A DNA stretch of 64,000 nt from Steinernema hermaphroditum (Eukaryota; Nematoda; Chromadorea; Rhabditida; Steinernematidae). Shown here piece after piece: positions 23,670 to 35,566 of this stretch (within the stretch, counting starts at the first letter, position 1; the number at the start of each line of letters is the position of its first letter). The stretch lies in NCBI GenBank assembly GCA_030435675.1, contig CM059624.1, positions 12,176,769 to 12,240,768 on the forward strand, given 5' to 3'. The position numbers were made by a program, and so were the translations under genes. The notes beneath the pieces were generated by a model. That model saw only the letters and a list, made by a program, of their open reading frames with translations, was not told the origin of the DNA and did not search any database.

Positions 23670-23999
23670 TAGATACAGAAGTTTTAATTTTATGCACCTA
23701 TTTGCTCTGTATCAGCAAGTAGAAATAGGCATTTGCACGTTAATGTCGCGTTCAAAAACATGATATACATAGGCAATTTTTGTGCACGGACTCGACAAAC
23801 ACTTTGAATTCGATAGTTATTGGACACTATTTTTGATAATGCTGGTGCAACGTTAATGATCAAGTGCACAGATTACCGCTGAGTAACGAGTGCCTACGTG
23901 CACTTCATCAAATATAGTTTGTATTTGATGGGAGAATGAAGGTATACAAATGTTTTGGTAAAAGGCAGCAGAACAACCTCAAGGTATTTGCTATCGTCC

Positions 24000-24420
24000 A
24001 CCTCTGTACTCCACCGTCCAACTTTTACGATTAGGTCGTTGTGTCCTGCATTGATGTGTTCATGTGAGGTGTAGAGCATGGCACTTCTTAACCTTGGTGT
24101 AAATGTTCGAGTGCCTGTGAACGTTTTCGTTTGTCACTATTACCACATCAATTTTGATGCGACAGTTGAGCTTACACTGATATGTCTTTCTGGCAACATT
24201 TTTGGACAATCTGCTGCAATTTCGCAATAATTCGCAATATGATGACCATTCACTGAGGATGACAATACTGCGTTCTAGCGGACTGGCTGATATAATCTTC
24301 AAGTCATCTTTCCATCGCAGTTGAGGCCTTCCAATTGGGCGATCAGTTTTGTTGTAGCCGTTCTTTACAAGCCGTCTAGTTTTTCAAGAGCATTTGAGAT
24401 TTTCTAGTTTCCTTGCATAA
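24000..24420 (-). mobile_element. possible decayed non-LTR retrotransposon 3' end
   Basis: On the minus strand around 24290-24370 one frame reads NGYNKTDRPIGRPQLRWKDD L. The GRPxxRWxDDL pattern is typical of the C-terminal tail after reverse transcriptase in RTE-like LINEs. Other frames nearby are broken by stops, and no RT domain core was recognised, so this would be an old 5'-truncated fragment. Confidence 0.35.
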
Positions 24421-25184
24421 TTTCATTTTTTGCGCACTTTCTTTGCGCAATCTGATAATGGCGTTCTTCTTCTTATTCCATCTGCAGGCATCTTATAAGT
24501 AAGCCTTATTCTACTCTCCATGCGTACTCTTCCAATGGTACCGAACAGCTCAATGAAATTGTTATTAAAGTTCGAAAATTCGATTTGCATTGCAAGAGCG
24601 ATCCTTGAGCTTACGTGAAACCTCGAGATTCTACAAACCATCTATAAGATGATCAGTTGGTGATCGGTCAATTTTAGCACAAAGCAATTTCTCAGAATGA
24701 ACCCTTTGTTAGCTGTGGAAACTGGCAAAACAGGATCTCAATGTGTTTTACGAGTGGTTCTGGAACGTTTTTTAGTGTACATATAGAAGTTTGATTTTTC
24801 GAATTGGGCGAAGTGTTTTGTGTTTTCATGCAGTTCTATATCGTGGATTCTGGCCAATTTTTGTTGTGATACCTGTTGTTTCTCTCATTGCAAGGCAAAA
24901 ATGAGGTCCAATAAGCTACAGCCAGGAGTTTAGGGCAATATCAATTTTTCGTATATTGATGATTTCTCCATTGTGTCGTTATGGGTAATAGCAAGAATTG
25001 ATTCACGAGAATGACAATTTTTGGCCAGTGATTTCCAGCACAACCTATTGTGTGTTTGTGACTCGATAGCATCATTTAGCTCTGCTCTACGTTATCATCA
25101 TAGTGCTAAAATTCTCAAATTGAACAAATTCCCAAGTTTCTAAGCTCGCAGAGTGCAGTAGAACATCATCTAAACAAGCGTTGC

Positions 25185-25192
25185 TGACGTCA
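25185..25192. promoter_or_regulatory. CRE palindrome TGACGTCA upstream of PH gene 3
   Basis: A perfect 8-bp cyclic-AMP-response-type bZIP site lies about 220 bases before the PH gene 3 start codon, in a GC-rich proximal region. Single 8-mers can occur by chance; the position makes it a candidate. Confidence 0.35.
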
Positions 25193-25412
25193 TCCTCCTC
25201 TCGCTGCGCGAGGAACCGTCTGTTCTGCGCTATTGCGTTCCACTGCTTCCTCATTTCTCCTCTTTGTCATTTGCACAATGCCCCACAACGTGTGTCATAA
25301 TGGGGTTTCCGAATGACGAGCGTCGATTAAGGTGTTTACCATCGTCGGACTTCTGAAACAGGTTCTCCTTATTGCAGATTGTTATTCTTTTTGTCGCTTT
25401 TCAACGCGCGCG

Positions 25413-26470
25413 ATGAGTGAAGTGCGTGTGCGCTCCGGATGGCTGCTCTTCTACAGGAAGCGATTCTTCAGCTCCAAGTGGAAGAAATGCTTCGCCGTTC
25501 TGTACGGCGATTCGACTCTTGAGTGGTTCGACAAAGAGGTGAGTGGGAAACACTGGAATATACGACAAATTAGTTGACATTTGGTCCAAATTTCGCACGG
25601 GCTTTCTAATACGTGTTTCTGGTGTTCCTTAGCTATATGGAAGACGAGATCGCTGTGCCAAAGCGAGCGCCAGGAACGACCGCTCACTGAACTTATTTCT
25701 GAAAGGAAGAACAGTGGTCCTGGGCACAGATTAAAGGCCCTGAATTGGGGTTATTTTATTGTTTTGCGTGCGACAAGTTAAAGGGTTGATCGCTGTATTT
25801 CTATAGTGAATTGTGGCAGTACTCAGCACCATCAATAGGCAAAGTAGTATGAACTTCTCAGTAACCGTTGATCTGCTATGACCATGTAACGCTGTGTACA
25901 CTTTCTGGTCTCATTCTAGAACTCAAAGCACCCAATCGACTCCGTTTCCCTCAACGAACTCGTTCCCTACATTTGCGTGGGCATTCTTTCAAACAATATC
26001 TCAGGTAAAACGCAAACTATTCAGTGTTTTCTCAGCATTTCCATTCAGAAATACGACCGAAACTGCCCGAAAACAAATCGATTGAACAACTCGTCGGCAT
26101 CAAGGCCAATACCCATCAAAGTCAGGCACACGTCCACTGGTTCCTGTTCGATTCACAGCAAGACCTCGAGTAATTCGCCCTTGTGTTTTCAATCAAGATG
26201 ATGATGTAATATTTTAGCGACTGGTTCAAAGACATCACGAAGACGATCGAAGAGAGCGTCGAGGGAGAGGTTGACCGAAACGAGGAAATCGCATATGGGT
26301 CGGCCTATCAGAATCCGGTGTTCTGTGCGAAGTCGAGTATGAGGAAGAAGCGATATCATGAACAGTTCGAGGCCGAAGAGACCGAATTATACGTGAGCAG
26401 CGTGGACGGACGACGGTCTCAGGACAGTGGAATCGAGGAGGTGATCGAAGAAAACGCAAAATCTGCGTAG
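25413..26470 (+). CDS. PH-domain protein 3, tail-less paralog
   Basis: Four exons (25413-25538, 25920-26004, 26049-26169 and 26218-26470) give 194 aa. The PH domain begins VRSGWLLFYRKRFFSSKWKK, has the 85-nt second exon shared with the two upstream PH genes (ELVPYICVG), continues HVHWFLFDSQQDLD and ends DWFKDITKTIEES. The Pro/Gln and Gly/Tyr tail of PH proteins 1 and 2 is absent; an acidic, Glu-rich C-terminus with a short basic patch (MRKKRYHEQFEAEE) replaces it. A possible trans-splice acceptor TTATTGCAG precedes the ATG by about 35 bases. It lies 8 kb downstream of the other two, separated by the P450 and mariner 1. Confidence 0.85.
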
Positions 26471-26588
26471 TTTACTTATTGGGAGTATTGTGGCATTTAT
26501 CGTTAAGCATTTGTACAAAGAAGTTCTTCTTTTGATTCGATTTGACGTACATGACGATGAAAAAACAACAAAAGGGAAACGCATTCAA

Positions 26589-27600
26589 AGCTTCACATTT
26601 TTTATTTTTAGCCGCCGTTTTCATGTTTCACCACATATCCTATAGAATTCACATACGCTTTCCGACACTATTTTAGCGAGCTTAACGACGTAGCAACATA
26701 CATGATCACAAATAAGAACGCACTTGGACAGTGATTGGGAGGCGCTTATTATATCTAAGAGGTTTCTTTTAAGCTGAAACTCACCCTTGTAACAGCTCAC
26801 ACAACACACAGCGTTCACGTTTTTCAATACATCTTAAAACCTGGTAGAAGTGCCTTCAGATCAGAGATTAATATGCATGTACCATGTTTCCCATTTTCTT
26901 TCGGGTTTCACCGGTTGCGTGCAATTATTCGATGGGCCATTATCATCATTTTTATCTTTGATGAGCGGCGATATTTCAAAAACAACATTCCTCACAGCTT
27001 GCTTTTTTGCTTTTTGTTTCTGAAGTTGAAAGGTATTTCGCCTTGTATGACACCGAATAATAAAGAAACAGAGCATGTCACCTGCTGCAGGCTCTGGAGA
27101 CCGGAAAACCCACAAAATCGTATTATAAGCTTCACATTTCTTATTTTTGCCCGCCATCTGAATCTTTAATTACATATCGCATATAATTCACATTCCTTGC
27201 AATAAAAATAAGACCACACTCGGGTAGTAATTGGGAAGCTCCTATGATAGTTGGTAAGCTACGATATCTTAGAGGTTTCTCGAAGTCTTCTCAACTGAAA
27301 ATCAGCATCTAGGCTTCCTTGTAACTTGTAATACTGTGTTCATGCTTTTCGATGGATCTTGCCTGTAAACCAGAGATTAACATACGCAAACCATGTTTCT
27401 CATTTTTTCGAGGTCTTAGAAGTTACACGCAAATATTCAACGGTCATGATCATCATTTTTATCTTTGATGAGCGGTAATATTTCAGAAACAACATTCCGC
27501 ATAACTTGTTTTTTGTTTTTTGTTTCTGACTTTGACTTTGAAAGACATTTCGTCTTGCATGGCACCGAATAATAAACAATCAGAGGATGCTCAGGCTACA
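26589..27600 (+). repeat. tandem direct repeat, two ~541-bp units
   Basis: Unit 1 starts at about 26589 and unit 2 at about 27130, both with GCTTCACATTT(T/C)TTATTTTT. Matching landmarks follow in order: CAGAGATTAA, CCATGTTTC(C/T)CATTTT, ATCATCATTTTTATCTTTGA TGAGCGG, AAACAACATTCC and ACACCGAATAATAAA. Units are perhaps three-quarters identical with small indels. The end of each unit matches the head of repeat family B. Confidence 0.8.
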
Positions 27601-27760
27601 GGCTTCTTTCCTGGCGTGGCGTTGAGGTCGAACCGGTCGGTGACGGAGACCTTTAGGGTAACGTCTCACGCAACCGGATGCCTGACGTCGGACATTTTGT
27701 TATCAGTGGTGTGGGACTACGGCTTCCGCGTGTCCTAATCTTTTTGGAAGCCGGATAACT
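27535..27760 (+). repeat. dispersed repeat family B copy
   Basis: The head CACCGAATAATAAACAATCA GAGGATG leads to TTCCTGGCGTGGCGTTGAGG TCGAACCGG, then GACGTCGGACAT and GTGGGACTACGGCTTCCGCG TGTCC. The same modules in the same order occur at 47.2 kb and partly at 52.4 kb, and on the opposite strand at 31.2 and 51.0 kb. Confidence 0.75.
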
Positions 27761-27816
27761 CACATATGTCACAGGGTGCCATCAGACCAACCACTCAAAG
27801 AGCGGATGCAGTAGTA

Positions 27817-29139
27817 CAGGGTGTCCCAAAAGTTCGGATAAGTGAAAAAACAGTTATATCTCAAGCCCCATAGAACCAAATTCAACGCTTTTAAGCTCTA
27901 ACTACTCGTACACTCCTGCCGAATCATAATATCACAATACTTGTTCGAAATGTCCTCCCTTCGCGGCGATGCAGGTCTGAAGACGCATGGGGTTCAGGTC
28001 GACGATGCGCGTGGTCACTTTTGGGTTCATTTCCTTCCAGGCTTCTTTCAGTGTGCGCTTCAAGGCTTCGTTGGTTCCGATTCGGGTTCCTGAGATCTTG
28101 TTCTCTAGGATTGACCACACAGAGAAATCCAGAGGATTGAGATCAAGGGAATATGGAGGCCAAAATGTTCTTCTCTCAGACTGCCGGAGCAGACGCCGGA
28201 GTCCATTTCACTGGGTCATGGGTCATTTCAAGGTCCTCTTCGCACTGTGGCCTGGCGCATCGTGCTGGTGATACATGTACTGGTTTCCATAAGTGTTCTT
28301 CTTCGCGTAGGGCTTCACCACGCCTTCGAGAGCTTTCCTCTGGTAGGATTCAGCGTTCAAAAGTTCCTTCTGCTCGAAAAAATGGAGCTCCGTGTTTCCC
28401 AGGGCCGATACTCCAGCCTAAACCATTACGGATTTGGCAAAATGGCTCTTTTAGACTTTAACGGTCTTCGGTGAGCCTTTCTGCAGCCATTCGCGATGAT
28501 TCTGGCTGTTCCGGAGCGGTTCCACTGTGAAAATCTTTTCATCAGAGAACATGATCTACCGATGCTTGCCAACCGCAACCAAGCGCTTCATTTCTAGGCA
28601 TTCTTCAACCTTCTTTGGCCTTCATGTCGTCCGTGAGGAGCTGTCCTTTGGCCTACTTGTAGGGAAACACCTGCAGATCATTCTTCAGAATTCGATGGAC
28701 GGAGGATTTGCCAATTCCGTGCGATTTCGCGAGCTTCTTTGTTGAACGACCCGGATTTCGCTGAAGTTTGTCTTTGATCGCTTTTCTGATCGCTGCGGTC
28801 CTTGCCGTCTTCGGTCTTCCGCTTCGAGGCTTGTCCTTGAGGTCCCCTGTCACTTGGTATCGGTCAATGATACGCTTGACGGTCGTCAGATACAATTTCA
28901 GCCTCTTCACAATCTCCGGTTTCTTCTTTCCCAGCTTGTAAAGGGTTTGTAACAGCGCTGAGGGTTTCTTCTTTGGTCATTTTCTTGTGGAATATCGGCT
29001 CAATAACAGAAAATAACAGCATGTTCTAGTCCAGAATAACGTGTAGAACACGAATATATCAAGAAACACAAAAAACAACGAAAATAAATTCAACAAAAAC
29101 ATGATAGAAAAAATTTATCCGAACTTTTGGGACACCCTG
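27817..29139 (-). mobile_element. full-length mariner-type element, inactivated
   Basis: A TA dinucleotide flanks each side (27815-27816 and 29140-29141). Terminal inverted repeats are perfect for 25 bp, starting CAGGGTGTCCCAAAAGTTCG GATAA. At 1323 bp the element has the usual mariner size. The transposase lies on the minus strand. The TIR sequence differs from that of the 22.7-kb element, so this is a different family. Confidence 0.9.
27932..28990 (-). pseudogene. mariner transposase, frameshifted
   Basis: On the minus strand an MTKEETLSA start is followed, one frame away, by LLQTLYKLGKKKPEIVKRL and then RIIDRYQVTGDLKDKPRSGR P, the linker between the two helix-turn-helix halves. A second HTH follows (SHGIGKSSVHRILKNDLQVF). 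Downstream, the last catalytic block is DLNPLDFSVWSILENKI in yet another frame. The C-terminus ends RLQTCIAAKGGHFEQVL. At least two frameshifts or stops separate these pieces, so this copy cannot be autonomous. Confidence 0.8.
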
Positions 29140-31159
29140 TAGTCAATAGTGGAAATCTGTCCTATACCCTTTTACGTTTTTTGTATTCCTTCTTTTGAAA
29201 ATATGACCATCTTGGAATTTTTCAGTATTGCGGTAAATTTCGATTTTGCGGTAGATTTACGGTAGCTTTCGGCAAGTTCTGCGTTGTGTTCGGCAGCGTT
29301 CCATCGCAACCTTTCACATATCGGAGAGCTTCACGAAAAGGCGTCCCAAGTGGTCATACTTGCTACATTCGCAAACTGATCTTCACTTAAGAAACGATGC
29401 CTATTGTGGTTACGCTTGTGCGATCAGTTCTGTCCCGAAAATGGAGTTTACAGTAATGGCCTTATTCTCTGTTCGCATGCATTAGTTTATTTCAAAGACT
29501 GTTCGTATTGGGTCAGGCCTTATCAACCTGTTGTTTGTGGCTTGAAAAACTGCTTGAAAAACACCTAGGATACCATGTGATGGTAATAACCTATCCTAAA
29601 TCTTGGAGAGCTACAAATTTCGAAGATGCTAGAAAGACGTTTCGCTAAAACGCTAAAACGTTTCTATATTTTTGCCCTGGGCACGTCCTACCTTGACACT
29701 AAAAACATTGTGGAACACCGTCATTGTAATATGAAGTGGATATTATTAAATCCCTTTTTCGAAACCTGCCATCTGTTCTTATAAATCTAATTTTTGGCCA
29801 ACGGAGGCTTCGTCCCCACAGCCACCTCTTTCTCACGTTCGCCTCACTTCTTCTATTTCTCTTTTTGCGTCCCGCGTTCGGCTCAATTAAGAAGACAAAT
29901 CGCGTCCCTCGCGAATATTCTCGAAATTCAAATTGACCTATCGCCGCTATCAGCGCCTATCAATTGCAACGACATTTCGGGGAACCGACCGACGCCACGT
30001 CTGTTGGCCCTGATTTACGGCCCGAAGACGCGTTTGCCCTTTCCGCGTTGTTCCATCGCCACCTCCGCCTCACGCTACCTCACTCCCGTCGTCGAGATTA
30101 ATGCTCCTTGTTGCCGTCGCAGTGTAACCTGCGCCCGAGTGTGCCATTAATTAGCCCGGTGTTTCTTTTGCAGATTTATTCGCCTCTTCCGCCGCTCCCC
30201 AATTCCCCGCTGCAACGTGAAATGCATGAGGCGTGATAGCAAAAAAACTTTCGGATCCGGTGCCTGGCGGCCGTTTGCACACTACCTGCCCACCAAACAT
30301 AAACATTTGTGCGTCGGAGCGTAAGCGGAGAAGGGCGCATCGCCTTACAGCGCGAACGTTTACTGTAGCGCCGTGACCCCGGAGGCGAAAGCGCTCTGTA
30401 CATATGTAGAGCACCTGTCGGCGGCAGGCAGCTTTTTTACAAGCAGCGCGACCGGACAGTTGTCCGTGGAGGCTAAGTGCCCTCGAGGGCAAATATTTGG
30501 ACAAACGCATCAATCAGCACAGCAGCAGAGTTTTGCAAAAAGATGGACAGAAGCAAGGAGATTTATGATTGCATGAGGTCATGAACGGTCACGGTGTAAT
30601 GCACATTAAGTTAGAATTGCTTTAGTGTGCAAGAATATTTTTGGAAATAAATCTTTGCAATGAAAAATTCCTGCTCGGTGATGAGTCGCAGCAAAGGGAC
30701 ACCATCATTGAAAGCAAAAGAATTTTTGGAATTGACTGCAAGATTCAAGCGACATACATAAGTGCCCGGTCAGAACATTTCAAGAACTTATGCAAACGAT
30801 TTGTGCAATGGCCAATGCCAGGATTATGAGATTATTGTACCAGTAAGAATTTGTGAGGGAGACGCGCATGACAACACACGATAAGAAGAACAGATTCTGT
30901 CAAATGGAAAACAGGATTTTTATGTAAACGTACCACAATCGGGAAACAAAACAACACTATCAACACTATCACTTAAAGTGACCACCTCCAAAGCCGATGC
31001 AGGCTCTCTTCAGCAAGTCGCTATTGGCGTGGCGTCTTCGGCAGGCCTTATCCTCCATAATGGACAAGAATGTAGGAGGCCAGTGAAAGAATTAGAATTA
31101 TGAGAATTAACAAAATTTGTTAATTTTTGCATTAATTTCAACACATTGATAGGTGGTCA

Positions 31160-31262
31160 GACAGCAAGCCCTGTGGCATATGTGAGTTTACCAGCTTCCA
31201 GAGGGAACTGGGACACCCGGAAGCCGTAGTCCCACCACCGCTGGCAACAAGATGTCCACATA
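31160..31262 (-). repeat. dispersed repeat family B fragment
   Basis: On + it reads AGCTTCCAGAGGGAACTGGG ACACCCGGAAGCCGTAGTCC CACC, the reverse complement of the family B tail seen at 47.5 kb. Only the tail module is present. Confidence 0.7.
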
Positions 31263-33123
31263 TAAAATAGGAAAATAGGTCGAATTTTTGAAACTATGGC
31301 GATAGAGCGATATGTAAAATATGAAAATTCTGTAAAGTGACGCTGATTGATGAAGATAAGATTGCAGAAGATGAAGATTGCAATTTCTCTTCGTGACTCA
31401 ACATCATGCCGTCTTGCTACCATATTTTAGCCCTCCTAATTGCAAAAGTCATAACAGCGCTTTTGCATCTGGTAGACTCATTTATTTTTATTCTTCCTTC
31501 GAACTCATTTCCTCCGTAGAATGACCGCCATTAGGCTTGTAACGATCTAACCGACGTCAATCAAAGTTTAAAGTTAGTTTTTAAAGTTTTACAACGCAGT
31601 GTTGCGTTTCTGGAATGAAGGAAGAAAGAGCGTCAAAGGGTGAAAAATTACTCATAGGGTTCTTTGACCTATTTGGTCGTGAACCTCCTGTAAGGGCTTC
31701 AAATGAATGGTATTTTTGCATATGTGGTAGAATAAACAAGGTGTGATCAGATCCAGGACAAAGTTGCCATGGCAAGGGAGCGCAGTTATAATGCACACAA
31801 ATAGCAGTACCGTCAACAGTCAAGAACGAAAGCGTGATGACGACTGTGTGTCGCATTTAGTTTCTCTAAGCAGAATACTTTTAAGACAAAGGAGTGCAAG
31901 GAAGCAACTATGAAAAAAACCAAAAGGAACAGACCGTGAGGAACTCTGACCTATAAAAAGGCTTCCAGTAGAACACTGTGATTTTCGTTACTCCGATCAC
32001 AGGGAACAGCAGGTCTCAGTCAAGATGAATATATTGGGTTATCCTATTCTTTTCTGTACTCTTTACTCGCTGGGTGAAATCGAGTAGTCCTTTACCTGAC
32101 ACATCGAGATTAAGAAATGGGGCTCCCTATGGTATTATTGGTGTGATGGGCGGTAACAGCCTTCATTCACAAAAAGTACGACTATTCGAGGACGTATGCT
32201 TCCAAGATGACCTCCACAAATGCTCTCCATTTTGAGTGGAAAGGTTCCTGTTTATTCGCATAACACTCTCTTCGGCTTATCTAACCTTCGTCTGTGATCG
32301 TCTACAAATCACAATATCAGAGTAAATCACTCGGAATAAGATCAAGAGGTATATGCGAATAGTGGGCCAAAACATTTTTCGACTCCAAACTCCGGATTTT
32401 CCACGAGCGCAGCATCCGGCTCCTGCCCACAAAGTAAACTCAAGTAGAAAGCAAAAAGGAATACCTTGATTGAAACTATTGCATTTATATTGACGACAGT
32501 GATTGGAATTAAACAATTAAAACGTTCGTGTTTGAATGCAGTTATCGGATGCATATCGAGAGCTTCAAGAGGTTCCGAATGTAATGCGCATTTCTTCTAT
32601 CATATCGCTTCTTTCCAAGGAAAGTTATTTATGAGTGTTATTGTGATACAATTTGTGAATCAACAAGTTTCAACACACGCTGATGTCCACGAGCCTCACG
32701 ATAAACTCAAAACAACAGTTGCTGCTTTTTATTCTATTTTTAACCTTCGATTTCCTGGATTGAATAAATGAAGTATTTAATTTTTGAACAGCACATGGTT
32801 AAATTATGAGAACCACCAGTCAAAGGTCGATGGCTAGAGCAATAAATCGCCTTTGAGATGCATGGTTACTGTAGAAGAGCTTTCCATTTTAATAACCCAT
32901 AAATCTGATGAATAATCTGCACTTCCGACATGACCCGCATCTGACTCACCCTCTTATGGACCACTGATCAGCTCCACTTCCTTTCGTTCGCCTTTTTTCG
33001 CCAACCATAAACCCTGCAACAGACGGGAAGCGGACACATCTGCCGGCTCAATGCAAAAATACAATTTTTTTGCGTAGCGAAAATTGCGGAAACCCTCTGG
33101 GCCCATTTGATTGAAGATCGACG

Positions 33124-33642
33124 ATGAGTCAGCGGCCATTCGCAAAGACCATTTGCGTCTGCGATCACTCGATTCGCCACTTAATTAATGATGCCGACAC
33201 GAGTCGAGTGCCACCGCCGCCGTCTTACAACACCGTTTGTGCTGGAGAGCGAGTACGGCGACGACCCCCGAGGCCTGGGAGTACTCTCTGTTGGCAGATC
33301 GCCTTTCGCTGCGCCGAAGACAATGTTGCGCACAAGCAGACGCGAGGATTACTGTTCGTGCGTTATGCAATCCAAACAGCGACAGTAGCACTTGTCGCCA
33401 TATGTGTCGGCGAAGAGGTCATCGAGCGGATTTGTCGAAGTGAAGTGTTTTCGGTGGAGCTAATTGGGTGGACAGGAGAAGTTGCAAAGGTCGCTGAGTG
33501 GGAAAGGAGGACAACATATAAGATCCATAAATCAGAGACGTCCGTTTACGATGTGTTTGGACGACGGCTGATTTGTGAGGCTGTTGTGCCCTTCCTGCGG
33601 GGATCGCAATGGCTTTGTTGTTGGGGAAGAGACACCCGTTGA
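33124..33642 (+). CDS. hypothetical ORF in a GC-rich island, doubtful
   Basis: An ATG-initiated frame of 172 codons starting MSQRPFAKTICVCDHSIRHL. It has a Pro/Arg-rich middle and one hydrophobic stretch (about residues 78-97). No domain is recognised, no splice context is evident, and long frames overlap it on the other strand. I list it because it is the longest ATG-started intergenic frame here; a spurious ORF is more likely. Confidence 0.15.
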   Translation: MSQRPFAKTICVCDHSIRHLINDADTSRVPPPPSYNTVCAGERVRRRPPRPGSTLCWQIAFRCAEDNVAHKQTRGLLFVRYAIQTATVALVAICVGEEVIERICRSEVFSVELIGWTGEVAKVAEWERRTTYKIHKSETSVYDVFGRRLICEAVVPFLRGSQWLCCWGRDTR

Positions 33643-33669
33643 CTCATTGTGCACTTTGATCCGAAAACA

Positions 33670-33955
33670 GTCTTATGGACAATGTGTGGCACTTAGTTGT
33701 TTTTGAAACAATATGTAACACATGGCGTGAGTTCAATGGAGCACAGACGAAACGCGAATAGAATAGCATTTTTGATATATTGTGCTGTAGTCGATTAAAA
33801 TAAAGCTCTGTTCGTTTTTGTATAGCATCAGTATCCAATTTTAAAAGTTTGTATCATTTTTTTCTCTGATTCAAAAGCATGGATAATCTGTGGCACTTTG
33901 TTGCTTTTGAAACGGCACTTACGAAAACACGTGGTGTAAGTTCATTACTACATTC
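33670..33955. repeat. diverged direct duplication, ~215-bp offset
   Basis: ATGTGTGGCACTTAGTTGTT TTTGAAAC near 33682 recurs near 33888 as TCTGTGGCACTTTGTTGCTT TTGAAAC. Each is followed by an ACA(T/C)G(G)(C/T)GTGAGTTCA-like block. Non-coding. Confidence 0.65.
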
Positions 33956-35435
33956 TTCTACTGTCATCATTTCCGTTGCCCAATAATACTTTTTTGGAGA
34001 TCTGGGTTGATCAAATCAGTCGAATTTGTTATTCTTTTGAATTGCATATATATGTGCATCGAATTTTTTGGGAACGATGACCCTGCAAGTGACCATAGTC
34101 ATGTCAGAAAAATCTGAAAATCGAACGCTGTTCTAATTGCTAGAATTCATGAAGGTACTTACTTTAAAAATATTCATATATTTTTGTCAACTATTTTTCC
34201 AGAATCTCTCGCATATGTTCGAGAGTTACAGTTCCAGAAACCAAATGCTTGTATATGTGTGGTTTTTCAAAATCCACATGGTAGTGCTCATGACACAAGC
34301 AGAACAAGGCAGTGCCGTTGTGATCGTTGCGTGACCAGATTGGCAATCTGCGGCGACAGACCCTGGCGGTCTTTTCCACAAGGCTTGATGGATCACCCTG
34401 AATTAATTAACGAAAGAATAATTAATTAACTTCGTCTCCGATTGACTGATTTCGTCCACGGCCACTAGTTCAAGTGCACTTTTAAATACAGTCTTTGATT
34501 TGCAATCGATTTTAACATGTAAAAATATTTTTGTTTCCAAAAATTGAAGATACAATATCTGTGTCTTTCTGTAGCTTTCTTAGGATTTGGGAGGGATGAT
34601 ACTACTGACTGCGCCCCAACATCTCCACCGGAATCAGCACCTCGCCCATCCGACGCCCTCGCAAACTGATGAGATCACCGTGTTCTGTACCTCAAGCTTC
34701 CAGCTTAGTCATTGATGGTGTATGTAACGATTAGGGAAATTCTGTGAGTCAATGAAGCACTTTTCGCAAAATCTCTGTCATTTCGTGACTCACTTCAACC
34801 AACTGAGCTCTTATTTTTCAAATCGAGTGGGTTAAAGTGGGTTAAAAAGTAGGATAAACCTCACTGTTCCTTGCAGTTCCTCTCGCTTGAAACGATACTT
34901 GTCATTTTTGTTATCGTATCCACGCCGTATCTTACATTTAAAAGCGTTGTGAGACAGAAGCATGCCTCTGTGACTTCCCCTATTTATTATCATCGCTCTG
35001 TTTATCTACGTGAACTTCTCTCTGCAAATTGCCCTTTTCCTCTTTTGTGAATGACTTTTTGCGCGTCTCTTTTTTACGCCTCACACCTCGATACGATAAA
35101 CAAACGGTCCCAAACCCGTCTGACCCCGCACCATAAAACCCTCAGAGCACATCGAGTCCATGTGGCATTTCTCGAATGTCCCTTTGTTTTCGGCGGCGGC
35201 GATCTGCCCTCGCTCCTTCAAAGCTCTCCCAGCGCTCACCCGGGGTGTCATAAACACAAACATCTGTGCGGCGCTTTCGTGCACAGTGCCGTCCTGCGGG
35301 GAAATAAACAAAACAGTCTCGCCAGATATACATATGTTTCTTGTTTATTGTTCCTCTCGGGGAGGAGCCGCGGCGCCCAGCGGGGAGGTTTAAAGACGCG
35401 CGGGCACCGCTGCGTTTAATGTGCCTCGCCGACTC

Positions 35436-35566
35436 ATTTGCATAGTGTTCCTGTTGGCGGGAAACATCGGTTCGGGAAGAAGATGTGCCCTGGGCGTGCC
35501 CGATAGGTGCTGAACCTCGGCAGCCGTTTCACTTTTCGTCTTCCCAGCCTTGGGCAATATGCAAAT
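35436..35566. promoter_or_regulatory. pair of inverted POU octamers upstream of papilin
   Basis: ATTTGCAT at 35436-35443 and its reverse complement ATGCAAAT at 35559-35566 both match the octamer bound by POU homeodomain factors. They lie 250-380 bases before the papilin start in a GC-rich proximal promoter-like island. Spacing of two perfect octamers in 130 bases is unlikely by chance, but binding is inference. Confidence 0.4.

Larger units (their letters stand above)
23670..25412. other. intergenic, mariner element 1 to PH gene 3
   Basis: This region holds the second copy of the hairpin-bearing block (about 23845-23940), a possible LINE tail on the minus strand (24000-24420), then ordinary AT-rich DNA. 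The last 250 bases before PH gene 3 are GC-richer, with a CRE palindrome. Confidence 0.4.
26471..27816. other. intergenic repeat block, PH gene 3 to mariner element 2
   Basis: Almost all of this stretch is a two-copy direct repeat (about 26589 and 27130) running into a repeat-family-B copy. Open frames on both strands are repeat-derived and not gene-like. Confidence 0.5.
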
